From Bacteroidaceae bacterium (lineage in GTDB: Bacteria > Bacteroidota > Bacteroidia > Bacteroidales > Bacteroidaceae), in the NCBI GenBank assembly GCA_017466325.1, contig JAFTUK010000024.1, forward strand, positions 1-64,000: a stretch of 64,000 nucleotides of DNA. The letters run 5' to 3'. The notes below the pieces were generated by a model. It searched no databases and had not been told where the DNA came from. It saw nothing but the letters and a program-made list of their open reading frames with translations. This document shows positions 26,619-35,285 of the stretch, in pieces. The position numbers were made by a program, and so were the translations under genes. The stretch's first letter is position 1, and the number at the start of each line of letters is the position of its first letter.

Positions 26619-26757
26619 TACGGGGTGAAGCGATGAATCGGAGAGGTAAAGCGGAAAATTATGAGAAGAATCTAAGAACCCTGAGTATTTTGATTACTCT
26701 GATTTTTCCGAAAACTCCGAGGGCAGGGAAAATCTGTCCCAGTCCCCTTTCCCGTTC

Positions 26758-27504
26758 TCAAAGCATCTCCATCACCATACGCACTTTTTCCTCGTGGGGC
26801 AGGGTGGCGTCTATCCAATGGATGGGGATGCCACGGCGCTCCTCCATGCCGCGGAACCAGGTCATCTGGCGCTTGGCAAACTGGTGGATGGCAATCTCCA
26901 GTTGGCGGAACATCTCGTCGTAGGACAACTGGCCGATGCAATAAAGGGTGACGTACTTGTACTCCAGACCGTAGCGGATGAGGCGCTCGGCGGAGACGGT
27001 CTTCAGGAGCGTCTGCACCTCCTCTATCATGCCTTCCTCCAGACGGGCTTTCAGACGGCGTGTTATCTTCTCGCGCCTGAGGTCGCGGTCTATCTTCAGG
27101 CCTATGGTGAGGCTCTTGCGCTCGGGGAAGCGGACCTGTCCCAGTTCGTAGGACTTGAGCACGCTTTCTATGTATAGGCCTGTGCCTCCGCACATGATGG
27201 GCATGCGGTGGCGCGCGGTGATGTCCATATAGGCATTCTGGAAGGCGCACTGGAATTCGTACACGTTGAAGCGGTATCCCGGTTCGCAGATGTCAATGAG
27301 GTGGTAGGGCACCTGCTCGCCGTCCACTATGTAGTCGTCCAGGTCCTTGCCGCTGCCTATGGTCATGCCTCGGTACACCATGCGCGAGTCGGCGGAGATT
27401 ATCTCTGCATCGCCCATGGCATGTGCCAGACGGGCGGCAAATGGTGTCTTGCCGCTGGCCGTGGGGCCGAGGATGGTAATCAGGTCTACGGGGTACTTGC
27501 TCAT
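26758..27504 (-). CDS. miaA: tRNA dimethylallyltransferase, short form
   Basis: Transfers a dimethylallyl group to A37 of tRNAs reading UNN codons. The P-loop GPTASGKT is at 13-20, DSRMVYRGMTIGSGKDLDDY follows, and CGGTGLYIE and HQFAKRQMTWFRGM are conserved. It is 248 residues, whereas MiaA proteins are usually about 300. The missing part lies between VLKSYEL and RFPERKSLTIG (near 27120-27165), where homologues carry a helical insertion of about 60 residues that helps hold the anticodon stem. The deletion is in frame and the catalytic residues remain. It is the second gene after a Crp/Fnr regulator (49-base gap). It may be a paralogue with altered activity. Confidence 0.8.
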   Translation of the reverse strand: MSKYPVDLITILGPTASGKTPFAARLAHAMGDAEIISADSRMVYRGMTIGSGKDLDDYIVDGEQVPYHLIDICEPGYRFNVYEFQCAFQNAYMDITARHRMPIMCGGTGLYIESVLKSYELGQVRFPERKSLTIGLKIDRDLRREKITRRLKARLEEGMIEEVQTLLKTVSAERLIRYGLEYKYVTLYCIGQLSYDEMFRQLEIAIHQFAKRQMTWFRGMEERRGIPIHWIDATLPHEEKVRMVMEML

Positions 27505-27553
27505 GTGTGTGCTCTGTGTCTGTGCGTGCCGCTAAAAAAGGGTGGGGGCGGTG

Positions 27554-28255
27554 TCAGCCGATACGGGATATTTTTTCCAGCCCCTGCAGGTTCATGAACT
27601 TTATCTTGCGTCCGTCTATGGCCACGAGTTTCTCACTGGCAAAGGCAGAGAGGGTGCGGATGGCGTTGGAAGTGGTCATGTTGGAGAGGTTGGCCAGGTC
27701 CTCGCGCGACATATATATAGATAAGGTGGAACCGTCCTCCTCCAGTCCGTAGGATTCCTTCAGGAAAAGCAGGCTTTCTGCCAGTCGTCCGCGTATGTGC
27801 TTCTGTGTGAGGTTTACGGTGCGCTCATCGCTTTGTCCCAGGTCGTGCGCCAGTTTCTGGATGAAGAACCATCCCAGGTGTGCGTTCTCCTGAATCATCT
27901 TGGTGACGATGCCCAAGGGTATTTTCAGCACCACACAGGGTTCGAAGGCCGCGGCCGCCGTGATGAAGGGTTCGTCGGCCATGTATGCGCGGTAGGCAAA
28001 GTATTCCGTCTCGCCCAGTACACGCATAATCTGGGGTCTGCCTCCCACGCCGTCCTTGTATATTTTCACCTTTCCGCTCACCAGACAGAGCAGGTTGGTG
28101 GGCAGGTCACCCTCCTTATATATAATTTCGTTCTTCTTGAATTTCACCACTGAGACGTGCTCCAGCAGATTTTCGCGTTGCTCGTCCGTCAAAGTGTCCA
28201 GCATATCGCTGATTTTATCCAGATATTCCTCCCAGGGAACCCTCTTTTTGGCCAT
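27554..28255 (-). CDS. Crp/Fnr family transcriptional regulator
   Basis: Cytoplasmic regulator of 233 residues. The N-terminal cyclic-nucleotide-binding-like beta roll runs to about residue 130 (FKKNEIIYKEGDLPTNLLCLVSGKVKIYK). The C-terminal winged helix has a recognition region around SREDLANLSNMTTSNAIRTLSAF (about 180-202). It lacks the cysteine cluster of Fnr and the full cAMP-site residues of Crp, so the ligand is unknown. It is transcribed towards miaA and diverges from the glycogen debranching operon; both promoters lie within 28285-28343, so it might control that operon. This regulatory link is inferred from position. Confidence 0.85.
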   Translation of the reverse strand: MAKKRVPWEEYLDKISDMLDTLTDEQRENLLEHVSVVKFKKNEIIYKEGDLPTNLLCLVSGKVKIYKDGVGGRPQIMRVLGETEYFAYRAYMADEPFITAAAAFEPCVVLKIPLGIVTKMIQENAHLGWFFIQKLAHDLGQSDERTVNLTQKHIRGRLAESLLFLKESYGLEEDGSTLSIYMSREDLANLSNMTTSNAIRTLSAFASEKLVAIDGRKIKFMNLQGLEKISRIG

Positions 28256-28284
28256 TTATACCGTTGAAAATATGTTATTGGGCA

Positions 28285-28292
28285 CAAAATTA
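28285..28292 (-). promoter_or_regulatory. Promoter of the Crp/Fnr regulator gene
   Basis: TAATTTTG on the minus strand matches TAnnTTTG, and a minus-strand TTTTG lies 19 bases upstream (near 28312-28316). The start codon is 29 bases downstream. Confidence 0.7.
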
Positions 28293-28335
28293 CGTCAATT
28301 ATGTCGATTGGCAAAATTTTCTCAAATAAAAGTGC

Positions 28336-28343
28336 TAACTTTG
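28336..28343 (+). promoter_or_regulatory. Promoter -7 box of debranching operon
   Basis: TAACTTTG matches TAnnTTTG and lies 34 bases before the start at 28378. It diverges from the regulator promoter about 45 bases away; a near-palindrome GCAAAATTTTC lies between. Confidence 0.65.
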
Positions 28344-28377
28344 AGGTGCTAAAGACTAACCCAGATATATAATACCT

Positions 28378-30321
28378 ATGAGTTATTTACGTTTTGACAA
28401 GACTCTGATGACGAATCTGGAGGACAGCCTGCCAAAGGAAGTCCTGCGCTCGAATCGTTCCGGAGCCTATTCTTGCTCAACAATCGTTGACTGCAACACT
28501 CGTAAGTACCACGGCCTGCTGGTAGTGCCAGTGCCCGAACTGGATCAGGAGAACCACGTTCTTCTTTCCAGCCTGGACGCCACCGTCATCCAGCACGGAG
28601 CAGAGTTCAACCTCGGACTGCACAAGTACTCCGGCGACAACTTTTCTCCACGTGGACACAAGTACATCCGTGAGTTCGACTCACTGAAAGTTCCCACAAC
28701 AATCTATCGCGTGGGTGGTGTGATTCTGAAGAAGGAGCAGATGTTCCAGCACTTTGAGGACCGCATCATCATCCGCTACACCCTGGTGGATGCACACAGC
28801 GAAACCACCCTGCGCCTGCAGCCTTTCCTGGCCTTCCGCAGCGTTCGCGAGTACACCCACGAGAACAGCCTCGCTTCCCGCGAGTACCACGAGGTGCAGG
28901 GCGGTATCCGCACCTGCATGTACGAAGGCTATCCCGAACTGTTCATGCAGTTGGACAAGGAGAACAACTTCGTTTACAACCCCAACTGGTACAAGGGCGT
29001 GGAATACCCCAAGGAGCAGGAACGCGGCTATGCAAGCAACGAAGACCTCTACGTGCCCGGCTACTTCGAGTTCAACATCAAGAAGGGCGAAAGCGTAGTC
29101 TTCAGTGCAGGCCTGAGCGAGATTGACACCAAGACACTGGCAGAACTGGCAGAGTTTGAGGTGAACATCCGCACACCGCGCGACAATTTCTACAACACCC
29201 TGGTGAACAGCGCACACCAGTTCATCGTGCACCGCGAGCACGAAGACTATGTGCTGGCAGGATACCCCTGGTTCAAGTGCCGCGCACGCGACCAGTTCAT
29301 TGCCCTGCCTGGCCTGACCCTGACCAACAACGAACTCACCAAGTACGATGATGTGATGGAGACCGCCGAGAAGGCTATCCGCGCATTCATGAAGGGCGAG
29401 AAGATTGAGGTCAGCATCCAGGAAATGGACCAGCCCGACGTGCTTCTGTGGGCTATCTGGTGCATACAGCAGTACGGCAAGTTCGTTGGCATGGACTCCT
29501 GCGTGGAGAAGTACAACGCCCTTGTACGCGACGTAATGCTCTGGATTCTGGGCAACAACCATCCCAACCTCAAGGTGATGGAAAACAAACTCGTCTATAG
29601 CGAAGGCCGCGACAAGGCCATCACATGGATGAACTCCACCGCCAACGGCCGCCCCATAGTGCCCCGTACAGGCTACATCGTAGAGTTCAACGCCCTGTGG
29701 TACAACGCCATAAAGTTCTCTATCGACCTCTGCACACACACCGGCGACGCCAAGAACGTGAAGATGCTTTCCGAACTGGCAGAGCAGGTAAGCAAGAGTT
29801 TCGTGGGCATGTTCTGGAACGAACACGGCTATCTGTGCGACTACTGCGTGGATGGCTATCGCGACTATCTGGTACGTCCCAACATGATTTTTGCCGTAGC
29901 CTTCGACTACAGTCCTCTGGACAAGAAGCAGCAGAAATCCGTACTGGACTTCTGTACCAAGGAGTTGCTCACACCCAAGGGTCTGCGCAGCCTCTCTCCG
30001 AAGAGTTCCGGCTACAACCCCATGTATGTAGGTCCTCAGGTGCAGCGCGACTATGCTTACCATCAGGGTACCGCATGGCCATGGCTGGCAGGTTTCTACA
30101 TGGAGGCATGCCTGAACGTCCACAAGATGTCTCGCGTAAGTTTCGTGGATCGCCTGCTCGTGGGTTACGAAGAGGAACTCTTCTACCACTGCATCGGCAC
30201 TATACCCGAACTCTTCGACGGCAATCCTCCCTTCCACGGACGTGGTGCAATATCATTTGCAATGAACGTGGCAGAGATCATGCGAGTAGTGAAACTTTTG
30301 GACCAGTATAACGAATATTAA
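28378..30321 (+). CDS. Glycogen debranching enzyme (amylo-1,6-glucosidase)
   Basis: Hydrolyses alpha-1,6 branch points in glycogen. It is 647 residues, the length of bacterial GDE-type enzymes (GH133). The N-terminal beta domain starts with LPKEVLRSNRSGAYSCSTI, where bacterial members usually have WL.TNGLGGYA; it continues with NTRKYHGLLV near 40. The C-terminal (alpha/alpha)6 barrel has GYPWFKCRARDQFIALPGL near 299, YVGPQVQRDYAYHQGTAWPWLAGFY near 545 and an ALWYNAIKF stretch near 440. It opens a three-gene glycogen operon, 17 bases before a GT4 gene, and has its own promoter box at 28336. Confidence 0.92.
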   Translation: MSYLRFDKTLMTNLEDSLPKEVLRSNRSGAYSCSTIVDCNTRKYHGLLVVPVPELDQENHVLLSSLDATVIQHGAEFNLGLHKYSGDNFSPRGHKYIREFDSLKVPTTIYRVGGVILKKEQMFQHFEDRIIIRYTLVDAHSETTLRLQPFLAFRSVREYTHENSLASREYHEVQGGIRTCMYEGYPELFMQLDKENNFVYNPNWYKGVEYPKEQERGYASNEDLYVPGYFEFNIKKGESVVFSAGLSEIDTKTLAELAEFEVNIRTPRDNFYNTLVNSAHQFIVHREHEDYVLAGYPWFKCRARDQFIALPGLTLTNNELTKYDDVMETAEKAIRAFMKGEKIEVSIQEMDQPDVLLWAIWCIQQYGKFVGMDSCVEKYNALVRDVMLWILGNNHPNLKVMENKLVYSEGRDKAITWMNSTANGRPIVPRTGYIVEFNALWYNAIKFSIDLCTHTGDAKNVKMLSELAEQVSKSFVGMFWNEHGYLCDYCVDGYRDYLVRPNMIFAVAFDYSPLDKKQQKSVLDFCTKELLTPKGLRSLSPKSSGYNPMYVGPQVQRDYAYHQGTAWPWLAGFYMEACLNVHKMSRVSFVDRLLVGYEEELFYHCIGTIPELFDGNPPFHGRGAISFAMNVAEIMRVVKLLDQYNEY

Positions 30322-30338
30322 ATAAGGAGGACACATAC

Positions 30339-31646
30339 ATGAAAGTACTAATGTTCGGTTGGGAGTTTCCTCCTAAGATTTACGGAGGTCTCACAGTTGC
30401 CAGTTATGGTATAGCAAGAGGACTGGATCTTCAGGGTGACGTGGAAACCACCTTCTGCCTGCCCAAACCTACAGGCGAGGAGGAAAAGTTCCTGAAGATT
30501 ATCAACATGAGCCAGGTGCCCGTGGTATGGCGCGATGCCAACTACGACTGGATAAAGGACCGCTTCGTGGGACACACGGCAGAGGACTATTATCGTTTCC
30601 GCGACCATCTCTATGCAGACTTCAACTACCTGCAGGGGTTGGACGACCTGGGTTGCATACAGTTTGCCGGAGGCTATCCCAGCAACCTGCATGACGAAAT
30701 CAATAACTTCAGCATCATATCAGGCGTACTCGCACGAAGCGAGGACTTCGACCTGATACACGCACACGACTGGCTGACATACCCCGCTGGCGTACATGCC
30801 AAGATGGTAAGCGGCAAGCCACTCTGCATACACGTTCACGCTACAGACTTCGACCGCTCACGCGGTAAGGTGAACCCCACCGTATACAGCATAGAGAAGA
30901 ACGGTATGGACCATGCAGACTGCATCATGTGCGTATCAGAGCATACACGCCAGACCGTCATCAACCAGTATCACCAGGATCCGCGCAAGTGCGTAGCCAT
31001 GCACAATGCCGTTTATCCACTCAGCCAGGACCTGCTGGACATCGTTCCCAACAAGACTCCCGGCGAGAAGGTTGTGACATACCTTGGCCGTATCACCATG
31101 CAGAAGGGTCCCGAATACTTCGTGGAGGCAGCCGCAAAGGTGCTCCAGCGTACACGCAACATCCGCTTCTGCATGGCAGGTAGCGGCGACATGATGAACG
31201 CCATGATTCAGTTGGCGGCAGAGCGCGGCATTGCAGACCGTTTCCACTTCCCCGGATTCCAGAAGGGCAAGCAGGTGTACGAGTCATACAAGAACTCCGA
31301 CGTGTTCGTGATGCCTTCAGTGTCCGAACCCTTCGGTATCGCACCTCTTGAGGCCATGCAGTGCGGCTGTCCTTCCATCATCTCCAAGCAGTCTGGTTGC
31401 GGCGAGATTCTGGACAACGTCATCAAGGTGGATTACTGGGACATCGACGCCATGGCCGATGCTATGTACAGCGTCTGCACCAACGAGGCTCTCTACAACT
31501 ATCTGTCAGAGGAGGGCATCAAGGAGGTTGACCGCATCACCTGGGAGAAGGTGGGCTTGCGCATTCGCGAGTGCTACAACCAACTCTGCGGCCGCGGATA
31601 CTTCAACAACGATGACTACCTCAACGCAGTAAAGAATATAAAGTAA
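30339..31646 (+). CDS. Family 4 glycosyltransferase of the glycogen operon
   Basis: GT-B fold protein of 435 residues in a glycogen operon. The N-terminus has MFGWEFPPKIYGGLTVASYG, the glycine-rich donor-side loop in a form seen in this operon type. The C-terminal half has VTYLGRITMQKGPEYFVEAA near 245 and MPSVSEPFGIAPLEAMQCG near 325, with the donor-binding glutamates of GT4. It lies between a debranching enzyme and a GH57 enzyme (17 and 55 bases away), so it probably adds glucose to alpha-glucan or a maltodextrin primer. The donor and product are inferred from context only. It is distinct from the GT3 synthase at 16219. Confidence 0.87.
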   Translation: MKVLMFGWEFPPKIYGGLTVASYGIARGLDLQGDVETTFCLPKPTGEEEKFLKIINMSQVPVVWRDANYDWIKDRFVGHTAEDYYRFRDHLYADFNYLQGLDDLGCIQFAGGYPSNLHDEINNFSIISGVLARSEDFDLIHAHDWLTYPAGVHAKMVSGKPLCIHVHATDFDRSRGKVNPTVYSIEKNGMDHADCIMCVSEHTRQTVINQYHQDPRKCVAMHNAVYPLSQDLLDIVPNKTPGEKVVTYLGRITMQKGPEYFVEAAAKVLQRTRNIRFCMAGSGDMMNAMIQLAAERGIADRFHFPGFQKGKQVYESYKNSDVFVMPSVSEPFGIAPLEAMQCGCPSIISKQSGCGEILDNVIKVDYWDIDAMADAMYSVCTNEALYNYLSEEGIKEVDRITWEKVGLRIRECYNQLCGRGYFNNDDYLNAVKNIK

Positions 31647-31701
31647 TTAAAGAAGCGACTACGCTAAACATATTAGAAATCAAAGATTAAGAATTCAAGT
31701 T

Positions 31702-33174
31702 ATGAAACAGATTTGTTTATATTTCGAGATACATCAGCCTGTTCATCTGAAGCGCTATCGTTTCTTTGAAATCGGCAAGGACCACTACTACTACGATGAC
31801 TATGAGAACGAGCGCGCTATCCGCGACACAGCCGACAACAGTTACGTTCCCGCACTGACCACCCTGTTGGAAATGTGCAAGCAGAACGACAACTTCAAGT
31901 GCTGTTTCTCACTCTCCGGTGTTGCCATCGAGATGCTCGAGCAGTATGCTCCCGAGGTAATTGACCTGTTGCAGCAGATTGCAGAGACCGGCAAGGCCGA
32001 CTTCCTGGCAGAGCCCTACAGCCATGGTTTGGCTTCTATCGGCAGCGAGGAGAGTTTCAAGAACGAGGTTACCCGTCTGGCTGGCCGCGTTAAGGAACTG
32101 TTCGGTGTAGAGCCTAAGGTTATGCGCAACTCCAATCTCATCTATAGCGACGAGATTGGCAGCATGGCAGCCGACATGGGCTACAAGGGTATCATCGTTG
32201 AGGGTGCAAAGCACATCCTCGGTTGGAAGAGCCCCCACTACGTATATTCTTGCGCTGTTGACAACCGTATTTCTGTCCTCATGCGCGACTATAAGTTGAG
32301 CGACGACATCTGCCTGCGTTTCTCAGACAGCAATTGGAACGAATATCCCCTCATGGCCGACAAGTACATCGACTGGATTGCTAACCTGCCCCAGAGCGAG
32401 GAGGTTATCACCATCGGTATGGAACTCTGCGCCATCGGTATGTTCCAGCCCCTGAGCAGCAACATCCTGGACTTCATCAAGGCTCTGCCCGTATGCGCAG
32501 CACAGCGCGGCATCGGTTTCGCCACTCCCGCAGAGTTGGTTGAGAACCGCAAGGCAGTGGACACCATCGACGTTCCTTACCCCATGTCTTGGAACGACGA
32601 GGAGCGCGACATCTCAGGCTGGTTGGGTAACACCATGCAGCGCGAGGCTTTCGCAAAGTTGTACGAGGAGAAACTCGTTGGCCGTATCCTGGCATGCAAG
32701 GACCGTCGTATCAAGCAGGACTGGGACCGCTTGCAGGCAACCAACAACTTCCAGTACATGACCACCAAGCCTCAGGCTGTGCCCATGTTGCGTAGTTTCT
32801 ATGACAGCGCTTTCGATGCCTTCACCAACTACATGAACATCCTGGGCGACTTCCTGAAGAGAGTGAACGACCTCTTCTCTGAGAACGTGGAGAACGACGA
32901 GTTGAACGCACTCTACACACAGATTGCCAACCTTGGTGACGAACTCACCGTCAAGGAGAACGAAGTAAGCGTTCTGCGTGCACGTCTGGAGAAGTATGAG
33001 GGCAAGGCTGAGAAGGCCGAGGAACCCGCTCCCGCCAAAAAGGCTCCTGCAAAGAAAGCCCCTGCCAAGAAGGCCGCTCCCGCAAAGGCCGAGGCACCTG
33101 TGAAGGAAGAGGCTCCTGCCAAGAAGCCTGCTGCCAAGAAGGCTCCCGCCAAGAAGGCTGCCGAGAAGAAGTAA
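31702..33174 (+). CDS. GH57 alpha-glucan enzyme with lysine-rich tail
   Basis: Family 57 glycoside hydrolase of 490 residues, an alpha-amylase, transglycosylase or branching-type enzyme. The catalytic barrel begins with FEIHQPVHLKRY, including the hallmark HQP at 11-13, and later has MRNSNLIYSDEIGSMAADMG. A helical part after about residue 355 leads to a coiled coil (ALYTQIANLGDELTVKENE). The last 53 residues or so (from about 438) are a low-complexity Lys/Ala/Pro tail with AKKAPAKKA repeats, similar to histone-H1-like tails. The tail is unusual for a glycogen enzyme and could bind polyanions. Third gene of the operon; a terminator follows at 33216. Confidence 0.88.
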   Translation: MKQICLYFEIHQPVHLKRYRFFEIGKDHYYYDDYENERAIRDTADNSYVPALTTLLEMCKQNDNFKCCFSLSGVAIEMLEQYAPEVIDLLQQIAETGKADFLAEPYSHGLASIGSEESFKNEVTRLAGRVKELFGVEPKVMRNSNLIYSDEIGSMAADMGYKGIIVEGAKHILGWKSPHYVYSCAVDNRISVLMRDYKLSDDICLRFSDSNWNEYPLMADKYIDWIANLPQSEEVITIGMELCAIGMFQPLSSNILDFIKALPVCAAQRGIGFATPAELVENRKAVDTIDVPYPMSWNDEERDISGWLGNTMQREAFAKLYEEKLVGRILACKDRRIKQDWDRLQATNNFQYMTTKPQAVPMLRSFYDSAFDAFTNYMNILGDFLKRVNDLFSENVENDELNALYTQIANLGDELTVKENEVSVLRARLEKYEGKAEKAEEPAPAKKAPAKKAPAKKAAPAKAEAPVKEEAPAKKPAAKKAPAKKAAEKK

Positions 33175-33215
33175 CCTTAGTATATAATAATAAGGTATCA
33201 TAACGAATACAGTGA

Positions 33216-33252
33216 ATGGATGTAGTGCATGTACGCTACATCCATTTTTTTA
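33216..33252 (+). terminator. Terminator of the debranching operon
   Basis: ATGGATGTAG (33216-33225) pairs perfectly with CTACATCCAT (33236-33245) and is followed by seven T residues. Confidence 0.93.
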
Positions 33253-33274
33253 AGAAGCGACAATTCTAATTGAT

Positions 33275-34024
33275 ATGTCAACGCAAGTCAAGATACACAC
33301 CGCAATGGGCGACATCATCGTGCGCCTCTACGACGAGACACCCAAGCACAGGGACAACTTCATCAAGTTGGCAAGCGAGGGCTATTACAACGGCACGCTC
33401 TTCCACCGTGTCATCAAGGATTTCATGATTCAGGGCGGCGATCCCGACAGCATCGGTGCGCCTGCCGGCAAGATGCTTGGCACGGGAGGACCGGACTATA
33501 CCATACCTGCCGAGATAGTCTATCCCCAACTCTTCCACAAACGCGGTGCCCTGAGTGCTGCACGTTTGGGCGACGACATGAACCCCGAGCGTGAGAGCAG
33601 CGGCAGCCAGTTCTACATTGTATGGGGACAGAAGTACAATGCCGGCCAACTGAAGCAGATGGAGCGCCAGATGCAGATGCAACAGGAACAGGCTGTGTTT
33701 GACCGCCTTGTGGCCGAGCACAGGGCAGAGATAATTCAGATGCGCAAGAACCGCGATAGGACAGGTCTTCAGGAATTGCAGGACCGGTTGAATGCCGAAA
33801 CGCATGCCATCTGTCAGGAAATGGAAAAACCGCACCTTACACCCGAACAGACCGAAGTCTACACCACCATAGGCGGCACTCCCCATCTCGACGGACAGTA
33901 CACTGTCTTCGGTGAGGTTGTAGAGGGACTCGACGTGGTAGAGCGTATCCAATCCTGCGAAACCATGCGTGGCGACCGCCCCAAGCAGGACATCAGCATG
34001 ACGGTGGAGGTTCTGGCAGAATAG
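33275..34024 (+). CDS. Cyclophilin-type peptidyl-prolyl isomerase
   Basis: Catalyses cis-trans isomerisation of prolyl bonds. It is 249 residues with no signal peptide, so cytoplasmic. Cyclophilin core elements are present: GDIIVRLYDETPKHRDNFIKL, GTLFHRVIKDFMIQGGDP with the catalytic Arg, and SGSQFYIVWG. After that an insertion of about 60 residues rich in Gln, Glu and Arg (LKQMERQMQMQQEQ onward, about 129-190) interrupts the fold before the last strand segment DGQYTVFGEVVEGLDVVERI. The insertion is seen in Bacteroidetes members as far as I recall. It follows a terminator and ends in its own terminator, so it is monocistronic. Confidence 0.9.
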   Translation: MSTQVKIHTAMGDIIVRLYDETPKHRDNFIKLASEGYYNGTLFHRVIKDFMIQGGDPDSIGAPAGKMLGTGGPDYTIPAEIVYPQLFHKRGALSAARLGDDMNPERESSGSQFYIVWGQKYNAGQLKQMERQMQMQQEQAVFDRLVAEHRAEIIQMRKNRDRTGLQELQDRLNAETHAICQEMEKPHLTPEQTEVYTTIGGTPHLDGQYTVFGEVVEGLDVVERIQSCETMRGDRPKQDISMTVEVLAE

Positions 34025-34049
34025 GAAAATACCTTTCGGTGAAAATGGA

Positions 34050-34085
34050 ACGGCTCAATTGCGGTATTGCAACTGAGCCGTATAT
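34050..34085 (+). terminator. Stem-loop after cyclophilin gene
   Basis: Thirteen-base arms at 34050-34062 and 34069-34081 pair with one mismatch (core CGGCTCA / TGAGCCG). The T-tract is weak (TATATATTT). Confidence 0.65.
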
Positions 34086-34154
34086 ATTTCCTTAATCCCA
34101 AACCAGTCGTTAGCGCGTAACAATATGGTGGCCGATTGGGGGGTAATAGTTGCC

Positions 34155-35174
34155 TTAGTTGGCTGACTTGAATTCATCCAGGAAACGGACATCGTTTTCA
34201 GAGAACATGCGCAAATCCTTGACCTGATACTTCAAGTTTGTTATGCGCTCTATGCCCATGCCAAATGCATAGCCTGTATATATCTTGCTGTCTATTCCGT
34301 TGGCCTCCAATACAGCGGGGTCTACCATGCCGCAACCGAGAATCTCCACCCATCCGGTGTGCTTGCAGAAAGAGCATCCCTTGCCTCCGCACAGATGACA
34401 GGATATGTCCATTTCCGCACTGGGTTCTGTGAAGGGGAAGTAGGAAGGACGCAGGCGTATCTGTGTTTCCTCGCCGAACATTTCCTGGGCAAAGAGCAGC
34501 AGTACCTGCTTGAGGTCGGTGAAAGACACGTTCTTGTCAATGTACAGGCCTTCTACCTGATGGAAGAAGCAGTGCGCACGGGCAGAAATTGCCTCATTGC
34601 GATATACTCGTCCAGGACAGATGACACGGATAGGAGGCTGCTGGCTTTCCATAACACGTGCCTGTACGGAACTTGTGTGTGAACGCAGGATAATGTCGGG
34701 ACGCGCTTCTACGAAGAAAGTGTCCTGCATGTCGCGTGCGGGATGGTCATCGGCAAAATTCATGCTGGAATATACATGCCAGTCATCTTCTACCTCGGGA
34801 CCTTCTGCCAGAGTGAAACCAAGACGGGAGAAAATATCTACTATCTCATTTTTTACAATTGTCAGAGGATGGCGTGTGCCCAGATGGATGGGATATGGTG
34901 TGCGTGTCAGGTCAACGGAAGAACTACAGTTTGATTCTACGGCAGCATTTTCCTTCAGTTTGTTAATCTTGGCGGTAATTGCTTGCTTAAGACCGTTGAT
35001 GCGCTGGCCCAGTTCTCTTTTCTGTTCTGGGGAAACATTGCGGAATTCCTCCATGAGGTCATTCATTATGCCTTTTCTTCCCAGATATTTTATTCTTAGT
35101 TGTTCTGCTTCTTCTGCAGTGTTGGCGTGCAAACTGCCAATCTCTGCTGTCAGTTGTTCTATCTTTGTAATCAT
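34155..35174 (-). CDS. pheS: Phenylalanyl-tRNA synthetase alpha subunit
   Basis: Catalytic alpha subunit of the alpha2-beta2 synthetase that charges tRNA-Phe. It is 339 residues, the normal length. An N-terminal coiled-coil arm (about 1-85) for tRNA binding is followed by the class II core: HPLTIVKNEIVDIFSRLGF, GPEVEDDWHVYSSMNFADDHPARD, and motif 2 around VICPGRVYRNEAISARAHCFFHQVEGL. The motif 3 region (GFAFGMGIERI type) reads GYAFGMGIERITNLKYQVKDLR near residue 304. The beta subunit is not adjacent, so it lies elsewhere. Monocistronic, with a promoter box at 35194. Confidence 0.97.
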   Translation of the reverse strand: MITKIEQLTAEIGSLHANTAEEAEQLRIKYLGRKGIMNDLMEEFRNVSPEQKRELGQRINGLKQAITAKINKLKENAAVESNCSSSVDLTRTPYPIHLGTRHPLTIVKNEIVDIFSRLGFTLAEGPEVEDDWHVYSSMNFADDHPARDMQDTFFVEARPDIILRSHTSSVQARVMESQQPPIRVICPGRVYRNEAISARAHCFFHQVEGLYIDKNVSFTDLKQVLLLFAQEMFGEETQIRLRPSYFPFTEPSAEMDISCHLCGGKGCSFCKHTGWVEILGCGMVDPAVLEANGIDSKIYTGYAFGMGIERITNLKYQVKDLRMFSENDVRFLDEFKSAN

Positions 35175-35193
35175 GATTGTTTGAAATTTTCTG

Positions 35194-35201
35194 CAAAGTT
35201 A
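35194..35201 (-). promoter_or_regulatory. Promoter -7 box of pheS
   Basis: TAACTTTG on the minus strand fits TAnnTTTG and lies 19 bases upstream of the pheS start. It is divergent from the box at 35245. Confidence 0.7.
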
Positions 35202-35244
35202 ATAAATTTAGATTATAAATGGACCCTATATCGAAAGAAAAGTG

Positions 35245-35252
35245 TACTTTTG
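35245..35252 (+). promoter_or_regulatory. Promoter -7 box of the DUF4348-like gene
   Basis: TACTTTTG fits TAnnTTTG and lies 33 bases before the ATG at 35286. Confidence 0.65.
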
Positions 35253-35285
35253 CATATAAAAGCCCATAATGGCAATTAGTTGGCT

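Noticed and set aside
28681..30237. Open frame of 518 codons opposite the debranching enzyme gene
   Set aside because: It has no motif, is rich in Val and His as in antisense shadows, and lies fully within the debranching enzyme gene.
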